A stretch of DNA of 64,000 bases. Source: CAVQKZ01 sp963837325 (GTDB lineage Bacteria; Actinomycetota; Actinomycetes; Mycobacteriales; Jatrophihabitantaceae). Each line of letters opens with the position of its first letter. The first letter of the stretch is position 1. Of the stretch, positions 60,875-64,000 are shown in pieces. The DNA lies in NCBI GenBank assembly GCA_963837325.1, contig CAWIMV010000001.1, positions 1,240,001 to 1,304,000 on the forward strand, read 5' to 3'. The notes under the pieces were generated by a model. The model was not told the DNA's origin, made no database searches, and saw only the letters and a list, made by a program, of their open reading frames with translations. The position numbers and the translations under genes are program-made.

Positions 60875-60991
60875 TCGTGCGGGTGATCCTTTCGCCACTG
60901 CCTCAAGAACCGTCGTCGCTGTGCGTGGGCGGCTTGACCACTCGTGGGGGCGCTCACGGTAATCGAGCCGGTGAGCCGAGCAGCAACTACC

Positions 60992-61324
60992 TCACTGCCC
61001 TTGGCCACCGTCGTCTGGATGGGCCTCGGGTCCGTCTGTGCCGCCATTGCTGCCCACCTCCTCTTCTATCGATCTACTAACGTAACGCTCCAACGTCTGC
61101 CCGAGTGCCGTCAATAGCTGTTCGGCAAGTATCGGCGCCATTGATACCCGTGCGACGAGCGCCCCGCTGCTGGCTGAAAAGTCAACGTTGGCGAAGTCAA
61201 TGGTGATTTCATACGGCGTTTCCCTCACTGCCGCAAGATTCGCGTAATGACCTTCGATGACCTCGGGTCTGCCCTGGATCGTGATGCCGACTGGTGGCGG
61301 CGGCGGTGTGGACGGTTCTGTCAT
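60992..61324 (-). CDS. DUF3467-like protein
   Basis: A 110-aa protein. The DUF3467 pattern is visible: EGHYANLAAVRETPYEITIDFANVD, then ALVARVSMAPILAEQLLTALGQTLERY. ATG 61324 is preferred. Opposite in direction to the TerS operon. Function unknown. The 117-nt gap to the convergent gene holds nothing. Confidence 0.7.
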   Translation of the reverse strand: MTEPSTPPPPPVGITIQGRPEVIEGHYANLAAVRETPYEITIDFANVDFSASSGALVARVSMAPILAEQLLTALGQTLERYVSRSIEEEVGSNGGTDGPEAHPDDGGQGQ

Positions 61325-61434
61325 GGATTGAAAGGATGCTCCGCTCGGCGACGTTCGTCCACACGGGCAAGTTGACGCCGAGATCCGCAACGAGCCGTGG
61401 TCGATCCGGCCGAAGCTCCGCGGCTTATAGTGTT

Positions 61435-61450
61435 CCGAACATGAGTTCGG
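61435..61450 (+). promoter_or_regulatory. LexA-box-like palindrome over a start codon
   Basis: ccGAACatgaGTTCgg: GAAC-N4-GTTC with 6-bp arms. The actinobacterial SOS box is CGAACRNRYGTTYG; this differs at one position. The ATG of the downstream gene is in the spacer, so binding would block expression directly. Confidence 0.5.
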
Positions 61451-61674
61451 TTAGACCGACTGGTCGCGGTCCCGAGATTGTCGAGATCCCGCCCGAGCGA
61501 TGCCCCGCCGGGCATCCGCTGCGACCGCCTGACCTCGCCGTCGCGCACCTGCCCTGCAGCTGCGCCGGGACCGGCGGGCATCGGACCTACACGTGCAGGA
61601 CATGCGGCCTGACGGTCTACGTTCCGCCGCACACCAACCCGAGCGTGTCGGCCGGCCAGGTCCGCGGCCGCTAG
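61441..61674 (+). CDS. Small zinc-ribbon protein under a LexA-like box
   Basis: A 77-aa protein with four cysteines plus a His in a ribbon arrangement: ERCPAGHPLRPPDL, LPCSCAGTGGHRTYTCRTCG. ATG 61441 lies in the LexA-like palindrome. If SOS-regulated, it is a candidate for a satellite induction or antirepressor role. No family recognised. Confidence 0.65.
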   Translation: MSSVRPTGRGPEIVEIPPERCPAGHPLRPPDLAVAHLPCSCAGTGGHRTYTCRTCGLTVYVPPHTNPSVSAGQVRGR

Positions 61675-61710
61675 CTGCCAGGTGAGGGAAATTCCCACAC
61701 CTGAGCCGGG

Positions 61711-62292
61711 CTAGAGGCGGGTGAAGGGCAGCCCGTCCCAGTCCTCGGCCCATCCTTCGGCGTCGAGACGGTCCGCTTCGGCGAGGATGCTGCTCGCTAG
61801 TCGTCGGGCGCTCTCCGGGCCGAAGTTCCGAGCCAGGGAGCGAGCCACCTTGTCGTCTTTCTCAGCTTGGCTGAGTCCTGCCGGTTGATCGACGTCCTCG
61901 CGGTCGCGGCGCTTGCGCACGTACCGGCGCATGGGCGAGTCGTCACGGCCCTGTTCGTAGTCGGCGATGATCGCGTCCACGTCCAACTGCGGAGGCTTGT
62001 CGTGCCCGGACTCCCAGCCGTGTGCCACCCGAGCTTCCCAACGCCGCTGGGAGTCGTGGAGCGCCCAGTGCAGCCGTGACGCGTCCGCCGCGGGCACGAC
62101 CTGCACCCACCGTTCGGCCTGCTCGAGGGTGATGCCGTGGATGGAGAAACCGCGATCCACGCTGCTGTAGAGGCCGAACGTGCCCGCCCACGCCGCCGTG
62201 CGGGCGTTCGACTTGCTCAGCCGGTAGTCGTTGCTCTGCGCGAGCGCACGCACCCGTCGTACCCGCACCTGGTCGATGGTCGTGGTCGTCAT
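61711..62292 (-). CDS. Hypothetical protein near the right end
   Basis: A 193-aa protein. The N-terminal part (VRRVRALAQSNDYRLSKSNART...GTFGLYSSVDRGFSIHGITLEQAERW) resembles small actinobacterial proteins with a short beta-sheet; the rest is charged and helical. It is the last gene before the right attachment region. Function unknown. Confidence 0.65.
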   Translation of the reverse strand: MTTTTIDQVRVRRVRALAQSNDYRLSKSNARTAAWAGTFGLYSSVDRGFSIHGITLEQAERWVQVVPAADASRLHWALHDSQRRWEARVAHGWESGHDKPPQLDVDAIIADYEQGRDDSPMRRYVRKRRDREDVDQPAGLSQAEKDDKVARSLARNFGPESARRLASSILAEADRLDAEGWAEDWDGLPFTRL

Positions 62293-62519
62293 CCCGCGGT
62301 CCTACACCCGGCCGGCGCTGCGGCGCTAGGGATACCGGGCGAGTCACCGTCCGATGATGGCCCGAGTTGATCTTGTCTGGTACACATCGGGTACACATCA
62401 GGTCCGTTTATGCCCGTCAGAGGCAAATACTTCCAACGCACGGAGGGCCCAGAAATCCTCGGATTCGTGCATATCCAACACCAGCGAATGTGCCACGGGC
62501 CGTCCATGTCGAACAGCAC
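62289..62519 (-). pseudogene. Displaced 5' end of the HAD phosphatase gene
   Basis: On this side of the element the HAD reading frame enters the 24-bp core (encoding VLFDMDG, first in-frame conventional start GTG 62519) and then runs into element sequence (PWHIRWCWICTNPRIS...) to a stop at 62289. It is the severed head of the 51746-52474 gene. It lies 49 nt downstream of metH, so the original order was metH then HAD. Confidence 0.65.
62379..62402 (+). other. Putative integrase arm-type sites, right
   Basis: ggtacacatc at 62379 and again at 62390, spaced 11 bp, same orientation and spacing as the pair at 52455-52478. Located 97 bp inside the right core. The rest of 62293-62498 shows no gene. 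Confidence 0.6.
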
Positions 62520-62522
62520 GGC
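62499..62522. other. Attachment site attR (24-bp core)
   Basis: Identical to attL at 52379-52402. Bases on either side differ at both ends, which fixes the repeat at 24 bp. Confidence 0.9.
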
Positions 62523-62568
62523 CTCGAGCGCAGCGGGGTCCGGGCCAGCGCGACCGCGGCCGTTGAGG

Positions 62569-64000
<1,432 letters not shown>

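Larger units (their letters stand above)
52379..62522. mobile_element. 10.1-kb integrative element, PICI/phage-satellite-like
   Basis: Bounded by a 24-bp direct repeat (52379-52402 and 62499-62522). Order from the left end: integrase and XRE repressor (minus strand), divergent xis, small genes, TopoVI-A-like protein, DUF3987-type ATPase, small genes, structural-like protein, HNH, TerS-like protein, a helper gene, DUF3467 gene, a zinc-ribbon gene under a LexA-like box, and a minus-strand hypothetical gene. No TerL, portal, protease, capsid or tail genes are present. The layout and size fit phage-inducible chromosomal islands; a shrunken prophage is the alternative. Confidence 0.85.

Noticed and set aside
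62499..62522. The att repeat as chance similarity between two HAD genes
   Set aside because: There is no second HAD gene at the right copy: it is followed in frame by unrelated element sequence, and 24 bp match exactly with mismatches on both sides.
52379..62522. tRNA gene as the integration site
   Set aside because: No tRNA cloverleaf is seen around either core; the core lies in the HAD coding sequence.

Overview
The window is about 64 kb of high-GC DNA from an actinobacterium (class Actinomycetes). It carries a Pup-proteasome system (pup, prcB, prcA, pafA, dop, mpa), RbpA with a SigR-type promoter, PafBC, HelY, a KstR-type repressor, AlkB with rubredoxin, and many GTG starts and 4-nt stop/start overlaps. 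As I recall the Mycobacterium tuberculosis order, rbpA-ppm1 and the run 5'-3' exonuclease, DUF4333 protein, helY, tatC, pafC, pafB, pafA, prcA, prcB, pup, dop, mpa, trmI, recB-like, metH are syntenic with Rv2050-Rv2051c and Rv2090-Rv2124c. I cannot name the genus. No rRNA, tRNA, CRISPR array or insertion sequence was recognised.

Layout. 0-7.7 kb: accessory genes (UvrA-like ABC protein, VOC proteins, AraC, cupin, an ArsR-like/MFS pair with a palindromic operator, GNAT, hydrolase, GDPD). 7.7-12.2 kb: rbpA, then convergent ppm1-lnt and an amidohydrolase. 12.2-14.2 kb: LacI regulator and a 5'-3' exonuclease. 14.2-23.8 kb: a minus-strand block of DUF4333 protein, helY, dagK, tatC, small membrane protein, pafC, pafB and pafA. 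23.9-26.0 kb: alkB-rubredoxin-tetR behind a palindromic operator. 26.0-28.0 kb: a HAD gene between two copies of a palindromic repeat, then an ECF sigma/anti-sigma pair with a SigL-like promoter. 28.1-30.1 kb: prcA, prcB, pup. 30.2-39.8 kb: an insertion relative to the usual locus (PhoD-like phosphatase, SGNH hydrolase, zincin, GNAT, gamma-glutamyltransferase, cupredoxin, and an esterase-kstR pair with a KstR box). 39.8-46.5 kb: dop, M48 peptidase, LemA, TauE-like permease, mpa. 46.6-52.4 kb: ferredoxin, trmI, M50 protease, a signal peptidase I with a very long disordered N-terminus, a RecB-like nuclease and a HAD phosphatase. 62.6-64.0 kb: the 3' end of metH.

From 52.38 to 62.52 kb lies a 10.1-kb integrated mobile element, bounded by a 24-bp direct repeat inside the DxD-motif codons of the HAD gene that originally followed metH. 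It encodes a tyrosine integrase, an XRE repressor with a divergent palindromic operator, an excisionase, a TopoVI-A/Spo11-like TOPRIM protein without a B subunit, a DUF3987-type ATPase carrying two unusual sequence structures, several small genes, an HNH endonuclease and a terminase-small-subunit-like protein. It has no large terminase, portal, capsid or tail genes. This order resembles phage-inducible chromosomal islands (SaPI/PICI) and suggests a phage satellite. It is the most interesting part of the window.

The chromosomal genes combine protein turnover (pupylation, proteasome, M48/LemA, M50, signal peptidase, Tat), DNA-damage response (PafBC, exonuclease, RecB-like, UvrA-like), lipid and steroid functions (AlkB, KstR, esterase, DagK, GDPD, Ppm1/Lnt) and core RNA polymerase control (RbpA, ECF sigma).
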